The position numbers and the translations under genes are program-made. 64,000 nt of DNA, from the NCBI GenBank assembly GCA_014534425.1, contig JACVRN010000001.1, forward strand, positions 39,581 through 103,580, given 5' to 3'. The notes beneath the pieces are model-generated. The model saw nothing but the letters and a program-made list of their open reading frames with translations. It was not told the DNA's origin and ran no database searches. Below, piece by piece: positions 45,935-53,996 of this stretch (the stretch's first letter is position 1; each line of letters opens with the position of its first letter). This DNA comes from Pyrinomonadaceae bacterium. GTDB lineage: Bacteria; Acidobacteriota; Blastocatellia; Pyrinomonadales; Pyrinomonadaceae.

Positions 45935-46831
45935 ATGCAGAAAGAGAAGACCATTTTAATCTACAATCCGAACGCGGGACGCGGCGGCGCAAGGCGCGAG
46001 CGCGAAGTGTCGCAGTTCTGTAGCTATCTTGAAGAGCGCGGCCTCACGGTTGAAGCGTGGAAAACCCGTGCGCCTCTGGATGCGACGGAGTTAGCGCAGC
46101 GCGCCGCAGCCGAAGGCGCAAAGCAGGTGGTAGTTTCAGGCGGCGACGGCACCATCAACGAAGCTTTGCAGGGATTGATTGGAACGGATGTCGATTTAGG
46201 CATCTGGGCGCGCGGCACTGCCAACGTACTGGCGCGCGAATTAAAACTGCCTTTCGGTGTGCGAGAGGCTGCCGAACGTGTCGCGCGTGGGCTTACGGGA
46301 ACCATTTACATAGGCTGCGCGACGGTTGAAGAGACGGGCGAGCGGCGCTACTTTTTTCTCATGGCGGGCATAGGATTGGACGCTTCCGTAGTGCAGCACA
46401 CGCGCCCGCGCTTGAAGCGCCGCATAGGCAAGGGCGCGTTCTGGTTCTCCGGCCTCTCGCATCTCGCTAGCTGGAAGCCCGTGGAGTTTGAAATCGAAGT
46501 CGAAGGTCAGACTTTCCCTGCGACCTTCGCAGCCGTGGGAAAATCTTCGCGCTACGGCGGAGACCTGGCTATCACTCCACGCGCGCGGCTGGAGCAGCCG
46601 GAATTTGAAATCTGCCTAATCAATTCTCACAGCCGCCTGCGATACCTGCATCTTCTCTCGTACGCTATGCGCGAAGGCGGCATCCAATCGAGCCGCCCGG
46701 ACATTCGATACATACGCGCCACACGCGCACGCGCCACGGGCCAGGCATTAGTACAGGTCGACGGCGAAATCCTCGGCACCCTCCCCATGACCTTCGAAAT
46801 CGCGCCTTCACCAATCAACGTAATTAAGTAA
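45935..46831 (+). CDS. Diacylglycerol/lipid kinase-family protein
   Basis: The product is about 298 residues from the ATG at 45935. The DAGK catalytic lead ILIYNPNAGRGGARRER and the nucleotide loop VVVSGGDGTINEALQGLIGTDVDLGIWARGTANVLARELKLP are complete. The C-terminal lobe (FFLMAGIGLDASVV, KSSRYGGDLAITPRARLEQPEFEICLI, VQVDGEILG) matches YegS/DgkB-like lipid kinases. It probably phosphorylates a lipid such as diacylglycerol at the inner membrane. It stands alone between divergent and convergent genes. Confidence 0.92.
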   Translation: MQKEKTILIYNPNAGRGGARREREVSQFCSYLEERGLTVEAWKTRAPLDATELAQRAAAEGAKQVVVSGGDGTINEALQGLIGTDVDLGIWARGTANVLARELKLPFGVREAAERVARGLTGTIYIGCATVEETGERRYFFLMAGIGLDASVVQHTRPRLKRRIGKGAFWFSGLSHLASWKPVEFEIEVEGQTFPATFAAVGKSSRYGGDLAITPRARLEQPEFEICLINSHSRLRYLHLLSYAMREGGIQSSRPDIRYIRATRARATGQALVQVDGEILGTLPMTFEIAPSPINVIK

Positions 46832-46837
46832 AGGCGG

Positions 46838-46930
46838 AGATTCAAACAGAGATAGACAGGATAAAAGGGATTGATTCATTTATTCATTTAATCATTGATT
46901 CAATGAACCGATGTATCAATGAATCAATTT
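46838..46930. repeat. Degenerate copy of the ATTGATTCATT palindrome
   Basis: The flank GATTCAAACAGAGATAGACA, then GGATAAAAGGGATTGATTC, matches that at 28070-28095. The following inverted repeat (46870-46927, words TTGATTCATT and AATGAATCAA) carries several mismatches. It lies between convergent genes (lipid kinase and M61 peptidase). Confidence 0.85.
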
Positions 46931-46934
46931 CTTC

Positions 46935-48839
46935 TTATTTCCCTTGCAGCCATGCTGCGCGTAGGGCGCGCATTTGTGGCGTGGCGTCCGGTCTCTCTTC
47001 GATTCGGTAGTTGATGCGGTCGGGTGGGCCGAGGGTGATGTTGGTTTGGATTGTGCGGCGGTCGCGGCGCGCTGTGACGGGCACGCGCTGGCCCTGCTTG
47101 TAACGACTGAGCGCCGCCCGCCAGTTTTCACGCGTGACCTTCTCGCCGCCTATGGAAAGAATTACGTCGCCCTGCGAAAGCCCCGCGTCTTCTGCCGGAG
47201 AGTTGTGACGCACGCTTCCGATTGGCACGCCTTCGCCGCCTTCTTCCCAGTCCATAGTGATGCCCGCATTAAAAGGCTCGCTCGCGGGCGTGCGTACCAG
47301 GCGCAAGCCGACGAAAGATAGCGCTTCATCATAGGGCGGCTGTTTGGCGTGGCGCACGTAGTTCTCGAAGAACTCGTGCAGGTCGAAGCCCGCGATTTCC
47401 GTCGCCACTCGCTCGAAATCTTCTCCCGTGTAGCCGCGCCCGCGCAGGTAATAGGTCGCGTTCGGACTCTGAAGATAAAAGCGGCGGTACATCTCGCGCA
47501 TCACATCGTCGAGGGATTTCTTTCCACCCGTGCGACCGCGAATCATGAGGTCTAAGACTATGCCAATGGTTTCGCCTTTAGGGTAATAGCTGACGGCTGT
47601 GTTGGCTAAATCCACGCGTTGCGCGCTCACGGCGCGGTCTCTGAGCGGCGCAATCAGCGAAGCCTCTTCGGGACTCATCCAGGCGCTTCCGGGCGAATTT
47701 TCTATTCCGCCTATGGTGTTGCTTATGCTCGTCAGAATCTGCGCTTCAGTCCAAAGTCCTGCGCGGTGCAGCATCATGTGGCCGTAGTAGTTCGTTATCC
47801 CTTCGGCAATCCAGAGCGAGCGCGTCGCCAGGGGCCTTGTGAAATCCCAGGGGCCTAGTTCGACGGGCCGCATGCGCTTGACGTTCCAGACGTGAAAGAA
47901 CTCGTGCGCGGCGGTTCCGATTGCGCCTTCGTATGAGTCGCTTTCGGCGAGCGCGCCCGGCTCTATTATCTGCGTGGAGGTCAGATGCTCCATGCCGTCG
48001 CCCGAACGGTCGTCTGCGGCAAAGTGTATGAGAAACGTGTAGCTCTCAAAATCCGGCGCTCCCCACATGCGCGTCTCCGCGCGTACGATTTTTTCTATGT
48101 CGCGCACAAGCTGAGGGCGCTTGCCGCCTTCGTCTCCGAACGAATGCACCACGACGCGATAAGTCTTGCCGTCAACCTTGAACTCGTCCACAGTCCAGTC
48201 GGGCGCAATCTCCGTGGGCGTATCAATCAAGATGTCGTAGTTTGGAAACTCCCACACGCGTTGATCTGCGCTCTCCATGCGACCGTTCGTGATGCGCCAG
48301 CCTTCGGGCGGCGTAATCATCAGCGAGACCTTGTCCTGCTTGTGCCCGGCTATGTACATGAAGATTGAGCCGCCGTTGAAGTTCGCGTGGCGCTCGTCCA
48401 GTTGCGAGAAGGTTCCCGAAAGGTCGTCGCCGAAAACTTTGTAGTTGATGACGAAAGCCTGAAGCCCGCGCGACTCTACGCGCCACGTCTGGTCGTCCAC
48501 GCGCATGAAGGGCGTCGCAAGGTACGCGCATTTCTGATTGAAGGTGCAAGGCTTGCCCTTCGCCTGAAACTCCTGCACGTTCTTCGAGAAATCGAAGACG
48601 GCGTAACGCCCTGGCGACCACCTGGGCATCTGAAAATCTATGAAGTCACCGGCCTTTCCATCCACTTGCACAGCCATCTCAACCTCGAAGAGATGCGACT
48701 GCGGGCGCGACATCTTCAGGTGATAGCTGATGTAATTAAACTTCTGCTCCTCGCCGCCGAGCGTTGCCGTCCACACAAAGCAGACCGCAGCCATAAGGAA
48801 CGCGGCGCGTAGAGCAATAAATTTCCGACGAGAGTTCAT
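46935..48839 (-). CDS. M61-family metallopeptidase with PDZ domain
   Basis: The product is 634 residues with a signal peptide. The N-terminal beta domain (YISYHLKMSRPQSHLFEVEM) is followed by the thermolysin-like catalytic region with HEFFHVWNVKRMRP (zinc motif HEFFH and downstream Glu in WIAEGITNYYG). A C-terminal PDZ domain follows (VPIGSVRHNSPAEDAGLSQGDVILSIGGEKVTRENW). This order is that of glycyl aminopeptidase-like M61 enzymes, common in Acidobacteria. Predicted to be periplasmic or secreted. Confidence 0.93.
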   Translation of the reverse strand: MNSRRKFIALRAAFLMAAVCFVWTATLGGEEQKFNYISYHLKMSRPQSHLFEVEMAVQVDGKAGDFIDFQMPRWSPGRYAVFDFSKNVQEFQAKGKPCTFNQKCAYLATPFMRVDDQTWRVESRGLQAFVINYKVFGDDLSGTFSQLDERHANFNGGSIFMYIAGHKQDKVSLMITPPEGWRITNGRMESADQRVWEFPNYDILIDTPTEIAPDWTVDEFKVDGKTYRVVVHSFGDEGGKRPQLVRDIEKIVRAETRMWGAPDFESYTFLIHFAADDRSGDGMEHLTSTQIIEPGALAESDSYEGAIGTAAHEFFHVWNVKRMRPVELGPWDFTRPLATRSLWIAEGITNYYGHMMLHRAGLWTEAQILTSISNTIGGIENSPGSAWMSPEEASLIAPLRDRAVSAQRVDLANTAVSYYPKGETIGIVLDLMIRGRTGGKKSLDDVMREMYRRFYLQSPNATYYLRGRGYTGEDFERVATEIAGFDLHEFFENYVRHAKQPPYDEALSFVGLRLVRTPASEPFNAGITMDWEEGGEGVPIGSVRHNSPAEDAGLSQGDVILSIGGEKVTRENWRAALSRYKQGQRVPVTARRDRRTIQTNITLGPPDRINYRIEERPDATPQMRALRAAWLQGK

Positions 48840-48935
48840 AAGAATAGTTGTCTCCGTAAAAGAACGCGGCTTTCGGTGGCTTTCGGGGAAAGACAGTTCT
48901 GATTATCAGCATTTCCATCAGAGAAGGCAAAAAAC

Positions 48936-48965
48936 TTGACGCCCGCGCCTCGCGTTCGTTAGCTT
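48936..48965 (+). promoter_or_regulatory. Promoter close to the AlaX-type start
   Basis: TTGACG (48936-48941), an 18-base spacer and TAGCTT (48960-48965) put the transcript start near 48971, at or just before the ATG. No ribosome site precedes the ATG, so the message may be leaderless. Confidence 0.45.
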
Positions 48966-48970
48966 TCTAA

Positions 48971-50191
48971 ATGATTATGAGCAAAACCGAGCGTCTATAT
49001 TATAAGGACTCGCATCTGTTGGCTTTTGAGGCGCGTGTGATTGACGTGACCGAGCGCGTCAGTGGTTGGACTGGAGTGACGCTGGATCGCACGGCCTTTT
49101 ATCCTACGGGCGGAGGACAGCCGAGCGACACAGGCATGCTCGCAGGCTCGCGCGTAGTTGAGTGCCTAGACCGGGAAGACGAAGGCATACTTCACCTCAT
49201 ACAGGGCCGCACGCCGCGCGTGGGCGAGACCGTGCGCTGTCACGTAGATTGGCCGCGCCGCCAGGATCACATACAACAACACACGGGCCAGCACATTCTC
49301 TCGCAGGCCCTCATACGGCTTTTCCAGGCAGAGACGCGCAGCTTCCGCATGATGAATGAGAGCAGCGAGATTGACGTTGCTCTGGATGACCCCACGGACG
49401 AGCGCATAGACCAGGCAGTCGAGCTTGCCAACCGCATCATCTGGGAAGACCGAGCCGTTCACGTACGCGAGGCCACACAGGAAGAAGCAGCCGCGCTCCC
49501 TCTTCATAAAGACTCCGCGCGCGAAGGGGAACTGCGGCTGATAGAGATAGAGGATTACGACCTAAGCCCCTGCGGCGGCACGCACGCGGCGCGCACGGGC
49601 GAAGTCGGCATCATCTGCGTGCGCTCCTGGGAGCGCGCCAAGGGCCTCACGCGCATAGAATTTCTGGCGGGCGGACGTGTGCTGGCCGATTACGCTCGGG
49701 CTAACCGTGCGGCTCGAAAAACAGCCTCGCTCTTCAGCGTAGGGCGCGACGAAACCACAGAGGCCGCCACGCGTTTGATTGAAGAGAACAAAAGCTTACA
49801 GCGCCGCCTGCGCTCTCTCGAAGAGATAGCCTCGCGCGTTGAAGCGCGAGAGCTTCTTGAGCGTGCCGAAGCTCTGGGCGACGGCACTCGCATCATCAAA
49901 CACATCTTCGACGACAGAAGCCCGGATGCCCTGCGCCAAATCGCGCATTCCGTCACACAGGAACCTTTGACAGTCGCCCTCCTGGCATCAACCGACGCGG
50001 ACGGCGCTCGACTGGTCTTCGCCCGCTCCGAGGACGCGCCCGGCAACATGAACGAGCTTATGCGCCAGGCATGCCAGCTTCTGGACGGACGCGGCGGCGG
50101 ACGCCCCGAAATGGCCCAGGGCGGAGGCCGCAACTCTGAAAAACTGTCAGAAGCAATCGAAGCAGCCGCGCAAAATCTATCTACAAGCTAG
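48971..50191 (+). CDS. AlaX-type alanyl-tRNA editing protein with DHHA1 domain
   Basis: The product is about 404-406 residues (ATG at 48971 or 48977). It has the AlaRS second additional domain: TAFYPTGGGQPSDTG near the start, the zinc motif parts HTGQHILSQ and CGGTHAARTGEVG, and GLTRIEFLAGGR. A coiled coil leads to a C-terminal DHHA1-like domain with a Gly-rich end (DGRGGGRPEMAQGGG). Such free-standing AlaX-L proteins hydrolyse Ser-tRNA(Ala) or Gly-tRNA(Ala). It is directly upstream of a tRNA-Ala gene, a fitting neighbour. Confidence 0.93.
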   Translation: MIMSKTERLYYKDSHLLAFEARVIDVTERVSGWTGVTLDRTAFYPTGGGQPSDTGMLAGSRVVECLDREDEGILHLIQGRTPRVGETVRCHVDWPRRQDHIQQHTGQHILSQALIRLFQAETRSFRMMNESSEIDVALDDPTDERIDQAVELANRIIWEDRAVHVREATQEEAAALPLHKDSAREGELRLIEIEDYDLSPCGGTHAARTGEVGIICVRSWERAKGLTRIEFLAGGRVLADYARANRAARKTASLFSVGRDETTEAATRLIEENKSLQRRLRSLEEIASRVEARELLERAEALGDGTRIIKHIFDDRSPDALRQIAHSVTQEPLTVALLASTDADGARLVFARSEDAPGNMNELMRQACQLLDGRGGGRPEMAQGGGRNSEKLSEAIEAAAQNLSTS

Positions 50192-50215
50192 TCAAAAGAA
50201 GCCTCGCCTAACAAC

Positions 50216-50245
50216 TTGACACCCAACCCACGCACTCTCTAATAT
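50216..50245 (+). promoter_or_regulatory. Promoter of tRNA-Ala
   Basis: TTGACA (50216-50221), an 18-base spacer and TAATAT (50240-50245), ending 17 bases before the tRNA. Confidence 0.75.
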
Positions 50246-50262
50246 TCATTCGCACGCCTTGT

Positions 50263-50336
<74 letters not shown>

Positions 50337-50356
50337 CTTAAAGAATCAGCAGGTTG

Positions 50357-50382
50357 CAGCCGTCCTTGTGGCGGCTGTTCCT
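50357..50382 (+). terminator. Weak hairpin after tRNA-Ala
   Basis: CAGCCG (50357-50362) and CGGCTG (50372-50377) flank a nine-base loop and are followed by TTCCTGTTTGT. The T-run is interrupted. Confidence 0.5.
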
Positions 50383-50567
50383 GTTTGTCGACATCTTCAC
50401 GGATACCTTCCGCTCGATAAGTCTCTGAAGTGTCATTCCCTTCGATTTACTTGAGGCATGCCCTGTGGCAATCCACGTCTTCTCTATGTGGGCGTGGCCC
50501 TTCACCTCAGAGCAGAATGGAATATTCTCAAGCAGGTTTTCATTTCGGCTCTGGACGGAGACACAAG

Positions 50568-51803
50568 ATGAAAAAGCTTGCCTTTCGCTTCTCTGCTGCT
50601 TGCCTCACCTTCTTCGTAGGGACTGTGAGCATCTCTTTCTTTGTCAAAAGCAGGAACCGGCTGGCTGTTTCAATTGCGGAGGGTCAAACTCTTTCCATAG
50701 CCGAGGCGAAGAGAGAGATAGAGCGCGGATTGGCGTCTGACAAACTTGAGAAGATTGCCGACCTGCCCGCTCGGAATGAGTATTACGAGTGGAACTGGAT
50801 TCAATTCATAAGCGAAAGTGACGGTTGGCTCAAGGCGGATGAGAAGCTGTGGAGCACGCGGGACGGAGGGAAAACCTGGAAGCTTATCTTTGACGGCGGC
50901 GTGTACAAGCCGCTTGTAGGCAGTAGCGAGACAGAGCCGAATTCGATTTACGACTTTCAATTCATCAACGCACAGGTTGGCTGGCTCCTGCAAGGCGGAA
51001 GGATGTTTAAGACTGTGGACGGAGGCCGGAGTTGGGAGCCTTTCGCAGAGTCTTTGATGGCGAGTTACGAGGACAGGTTCTCGGCTCCCTTCTACACTTT
51101 CAAATTCCTTCCCGACGGAAGGCGCGGGTGGATTGCGGGAGGCTCTTACCGCCATTTGAAGGAAGGCGAGAGCGTGGCTAACAGATACTCCTCAAACAAT
51201 GGCAAAGAAGGAATGTTCGGCGCAATCTTCAGCACGGAGGATGGAGGCAGGACGTGGCGAAAGCAACTATTGCAGGGGAGCGGGCACATAGGCGAGATTT
51301 TCTTTCTGGACGGGGAACATGCTTGGGCAGTGGGGACTTCGGGAGCTTATTATCTGAAGAACGGCAGGTGGCTTGAGACCGAGACGGACGCCTGGGATGA
51401 AAAGGGCAATGTCATTGCGGAAAGCCTGGACGTAGTTATAGGAGCGCCGACTTGTTCGCCCGTTGCAGTCTATTTCCTGAATTCTCAACTCGGCTGGCTC
51501 AGCAACTCGAACGGCTATCTGGCGAAGAGCATCGACGGTGGAAAGACCTGGCAGGACATCGTGAACATACGGGATTATCAGGATAAAGATTGGCCCCTGC
51601 TGTCCCTGTACCCGCTCTACTTCCGCGACTCGCTTCATGGGTGGGCGCTTGGCAGTGACGGGGCGATTCGACAGACACTAGACGGGGGCGCGACCTGGAA
51701 GAAGCTTGAAGCGGACGTAGAGTTTACGAACATCTTCTTTCTGGATTCATGGCACGGGTGGGCCATCTCCAAAGACGGCCTGTATAGAATCAAGCGCTTT
51801 TAG
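50568..51803 (+). CDS. BNR/Ycf48-like beta-propeller protein
   Basis: The product is about 411 residues from the ATG at 50568, with GGAG eight to ten bases upstream. A signal-anchor (RFSAACLTFFVGTVSISFFV) is followed by at least five repeats with the BNR pattern, for example LWSTRDGGKTWKLIFDGG, MFKTVDGGRSWEPF, IFSTEDGGRTWRKQL, LAKSIDGGKTWQDI and IRQTLDGGATWKKLEAD. In between are phrases such as INAQVGWLLQGG and DSLHGWALGSDG. This matches Ycf48-like propellers, used widely as exported binding proteins. No photosynthesis link is implied. Confidence 0.82.
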   Translation: MKKLAFRFSAACLTFFVGTVSISFFVKSRNRLAVSIAEGQTLSIAEAKREIERGLASDKLEKIADLPARNEYYEWNWIQFISESDGWLKADEKLWSTRDGGKTWKLIFDGGVYKPLVGSSETEPNSIYDFQFINAQVGWLLQGGRMFKTVDGGRSWEPFAESLMASYEDRFSAPFYTFKFLPDGRRGWIAGGSYRHLKEGESVANRYSSNNGKEGMFGAIFSTEDGGRTWRKQLLQGSGHIGEIFFLDGEHAWAVGTSGAYYLKNGRWLETETDAWDEKGNVIAESLDVVIGAPTCSPVAVYFLNSQLGWLSNSNGYLAKSIDGGKTWQDIVNIRDYQDKDWPLLSLYPLYFRDSLHGWALGSDGAIRQTLDGGATWKKLEADVEFTNIFFLDSWHGWAISKDGLYRIKRF

Positions 51804-51960
51804 TCTAAAAGCGCAAACCCTATAGACAATCCAATAGCGTATTACGCGCGCGAGGAATTTCAAGATAGCGCTCCTTTCATTAGAGCGCGTGAAATATTAC
51901 AACGGGCTGCGCCGTCCGGCTACATCTGAGCTAAAATGGTTGCTGCAACTTGTCAGAGTT

Positions 51961-52521
51961 ATGCGCGTACAGTTCGAAGCCACCTTGGACGATCTGGTTG
52001 ATTTACACGAGCGAATCACTGCGCGCTCGAAACTGGCGCGCTCGTGGATACGGCAGGGCGCTGTGTGGAGCGCTCTCATCAGCGCCATTATCTCAGGCAT
52101 CCCCGCTTTCCTTGTTGCCTATGGCATCTGGGGAATTCTTGCGCTGGCCGCAGGCCTGGCATCCGTTGCAGGGTTGATAAGCGCAGTAACCGCATTGCTA
52201 TTTTACCGTGACAGAATGCGGCAGCGTTATTACGCTGCGTTTCGAGAGCAGTTCGGAAATAGAGAGTCATTCCCTTTTGAAGCGGAACTGACTGAGGCAG
52301 GGATATGGACACGGCAGATGGGCGTTCAGTACATGTTCGAGTGGGCCAACGTAGAAGAGATGAAGCTGACGGAAGATGCCGTAGAGTTTTACATGTACGG
52401 CGGGAGCGCTGTAGCCGTGAGAAAGCGCGCATTCGCTTCCACGGATGAAGAGCAGCAGTTCGTAGACGAAGCCCGCCTGCATCTTAACGCCTCCAGAACA
52501 TCTTCAAACTGGCTTCGCTAA
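51961..52521 (+). CDS. YcxB-like membrane protein
   Basis: The product is about 186 residues. I start it at ATG 51961 because the N-terminus then reads VQFEATLDDLVDLHERITARS, as in YcxB-like proteins; the frame extends upstream to 51889. Two membrane helices (AVWSALISAIISGIPAFLVAYGIW and ILALAAGLASVAGLISAVTALLF) are followed by a cytoplasmic part with FEAELTEAGIWTRQMGVQYMFEWANVEEMKLTEDAVEFYM. That part fits the YcxB C-terminal domain. Function unknown. Confidence 0.7.
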   Translation: MRVQFEATLDDLVDLHERITARSKLARSWIRQGAVWSALISAIISGIPAFLVAYGIWGILALAAGLASVAGLISAVTALLFYRDRMRQRYYAAFREQFGNRESFPFEAELTEAGIWTRQMGVQYMFEWANVEEMKLTEDAVEFYMYGGSAVAVRKRAFASTDEEQQFVDEARLHLNASRTSSNWLR

Positions 52522-52582
52522 TTAAGTGCGCGCGTGTCGTCAAGGCGGCTCTGATATAGCTCGCTGTCTGTGAGGTAACATC

Positions 52583-53968
52583 GTGAAAACCTGTATCGTC
52601 TTATTCGTAGCCTTCCTGTTCCTCTTTACGCCCGCCCGTGCCAGCGCATGCTCCTGCGCCAGCCACACGCCCTGCGAGGCTTTCTCAGGCGCTTCAGCCG
52701 TCTTCATAGGCCGCATGATGGGCGGGACGGAAAAGGTTAAAGATGATTCGGGCAAAGATACCGGGCTTGAAGCCGGAAAGGTTCGCTTCGTAGTCGAAGA
52801 GGTTTTCAAAGGAAGCCTGGGGCAGGAGGTTCAAATCTCTGTTGCCAGCATGACCGGAACCAGTTGCGGCCCTTACGGACTACATCGCGGCCAGAAGTAT
52901 CTGGTTTACGCTTACGGCGAATCAAACTCTGACGAATTATCTACGGGCGTATGCACTCGCACGACCAGACTCACAGACGATGCAGCCAAAGAGGATTTGG
53001 AGTTCCTGCGAAACTTGCCCGCCGTAGGCTCTGGCGGCAGGCTCTACGGTCAAGTCTGGGCGGACGAGAAAGCAGGCGGGGCCACGCCACTGCCCGGCGT
53101 GACTATCGTCGTCACAGGCGAAGACAAGCAGACCGTCAGAACCATCACGAACGACCGTGGAGAGTTTGAGTTCCCGCCTCTTAAAGCAGGCAAGTATAAA
53201 GTCGAACCCGTGTGGCCTGAGAACTACACGAGCGAAAACAGCAGCGAAGAGGTCACGGTCGCAGATAGGGGCTGCGCCAGAGCCTACTTTGAGGCGGAAG
53301 TGAATGGTCGCGTCACTGGAAGAGTTTTCGACTCCGAACAGCATCCCGCCAAAGTCTCCCTGCGGCTTGTATCCGCGAATGATAAAGAGAAGCAGCGAAC
53401 CGTTTACGGCTACTCCGAGGAAGACGGGAGCTTTGAGGTTACCGGCGTGCCGCCCGGAGATTATCTGCTTTACATGCAGCTTGAAGCGGAAGAATGGAAG
53501 AACAATCAGAACTACTACTACCCAGGGACAAAGAACCGGAAGGAGGCCACAGTCATCAAGGTGGCGCTGGGGCAGAAGGTAGAAGGCCACGAGTTTCAAC
53601 TGCCCGCAGAGTACGCTGTAAGAACCGTTGAAGGGCAGGTCACTTGGCCCGACGGCAAACCGGCAGCAGAAGTCGAAGTGATGCTGCTGTGCCCTAAAAG
53701 CTCCAGGCCCGGTGGATTCAGGTTAGACTTTATGCCTCCGACTACGACCACGGACGAGCAGGGGCGCTTCAAGCTGCAAGCCTTCAAGGGTGAGACTTAT
53801 TGCCTTGAGGCGCGCGGAAGTCTGGAAACAACTTCTCATGATGAGCCGTCACTGGTTCATTCGCCGTCTCGTACATTGCCCGTGAAGGAGAACCTAACCG
53901 GCATAAAGATTGTTCTCTCCCAACCCGGATTCACAAGCGGATGCTGCAACACGCTCAGGCAGAAGTAA
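52583..53968 (+). CDS. Exported NTR/TIMP-like protein with carboxypeptidase-regulatory repeats
   Basis: The product is 461 residues from a GTG at 52583. A signal peptide ends at ARASA and is followed at once by CSCASHTPCEAFSGASAVFIGRMMG, so the mature chain would begin with Cys as in TIMP/NTR domains. Further cysteines are in TSCGPYG and STGVCTRT. Three beta-sandwich units follow, of the carboxypeptidase-regulatory or Cna-B type (LYGQVWADEKAGGATPLPGVTIVVTGED with FEFPPLKAGKYKVEP; GRVTGRVFD with VTGVPPGDYLLYM; VEGQVTWPDGKPAAEVEVMLL). The end has GCCNTL. It is probably an extracellular or outer-surface protein of unknown partner. Confidence 0.75.
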   Translation: MKTCIVLFVAFLFLFTPARASACSCASHTPCEAFSGASAVFIGRMMGGTEKVKDDSGKDTGLEAGKVRFVVEEVFKGSLGQEVQISVASMTGTSCGPYGLHRGQKYLVYAYGESNSDELSTGVCTRTTRLTDDAAKEDLEFLRNLPAVGSGGRLYGQVWADEKAGGATPLPGVTIVVTGEDKQTVRTITNDRGEFEFPPLKAGKYKVEPVWPENYTSENSSEEVTVADRGCARAYFEAEVNGRVTGRVFDSEQHPAKVSLRLVSANDKEKQRTVYGYSEEDGSFEVTGVPPGDYLLYMQLEAEEWKNNQNYYYPGTKNRKEATVIKVALGQKVEGHEFQLPAEYAVRTVEGQVTWPDGKPAAEVEVMLLCPKSSRPGGFRLDFMPPTTTTDEQGRFKLQAFKGETYCLEARGSLETTSHDEPSLVHSPSRTLPVKENLTGIKIVLSQPGFTSGCCNTLRQK

Positions 53969-53996
53969 AATTCGGAGTCTCTGTCAATAATAGATT

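Noticed and set aside
50568..51803. Photosystem II assembly factor
   Set aside because: The repeats are Ycf48-like, but no photosynthesis gene is present in the window and such propellers are widespread in exported proteins.
53969..53996. B12 riboswitch upstream of eutBC
   Set aside because: Only 28 bases separate eutBC from the preceding gene, too short for a riboswitch, and no B12 box is seen.
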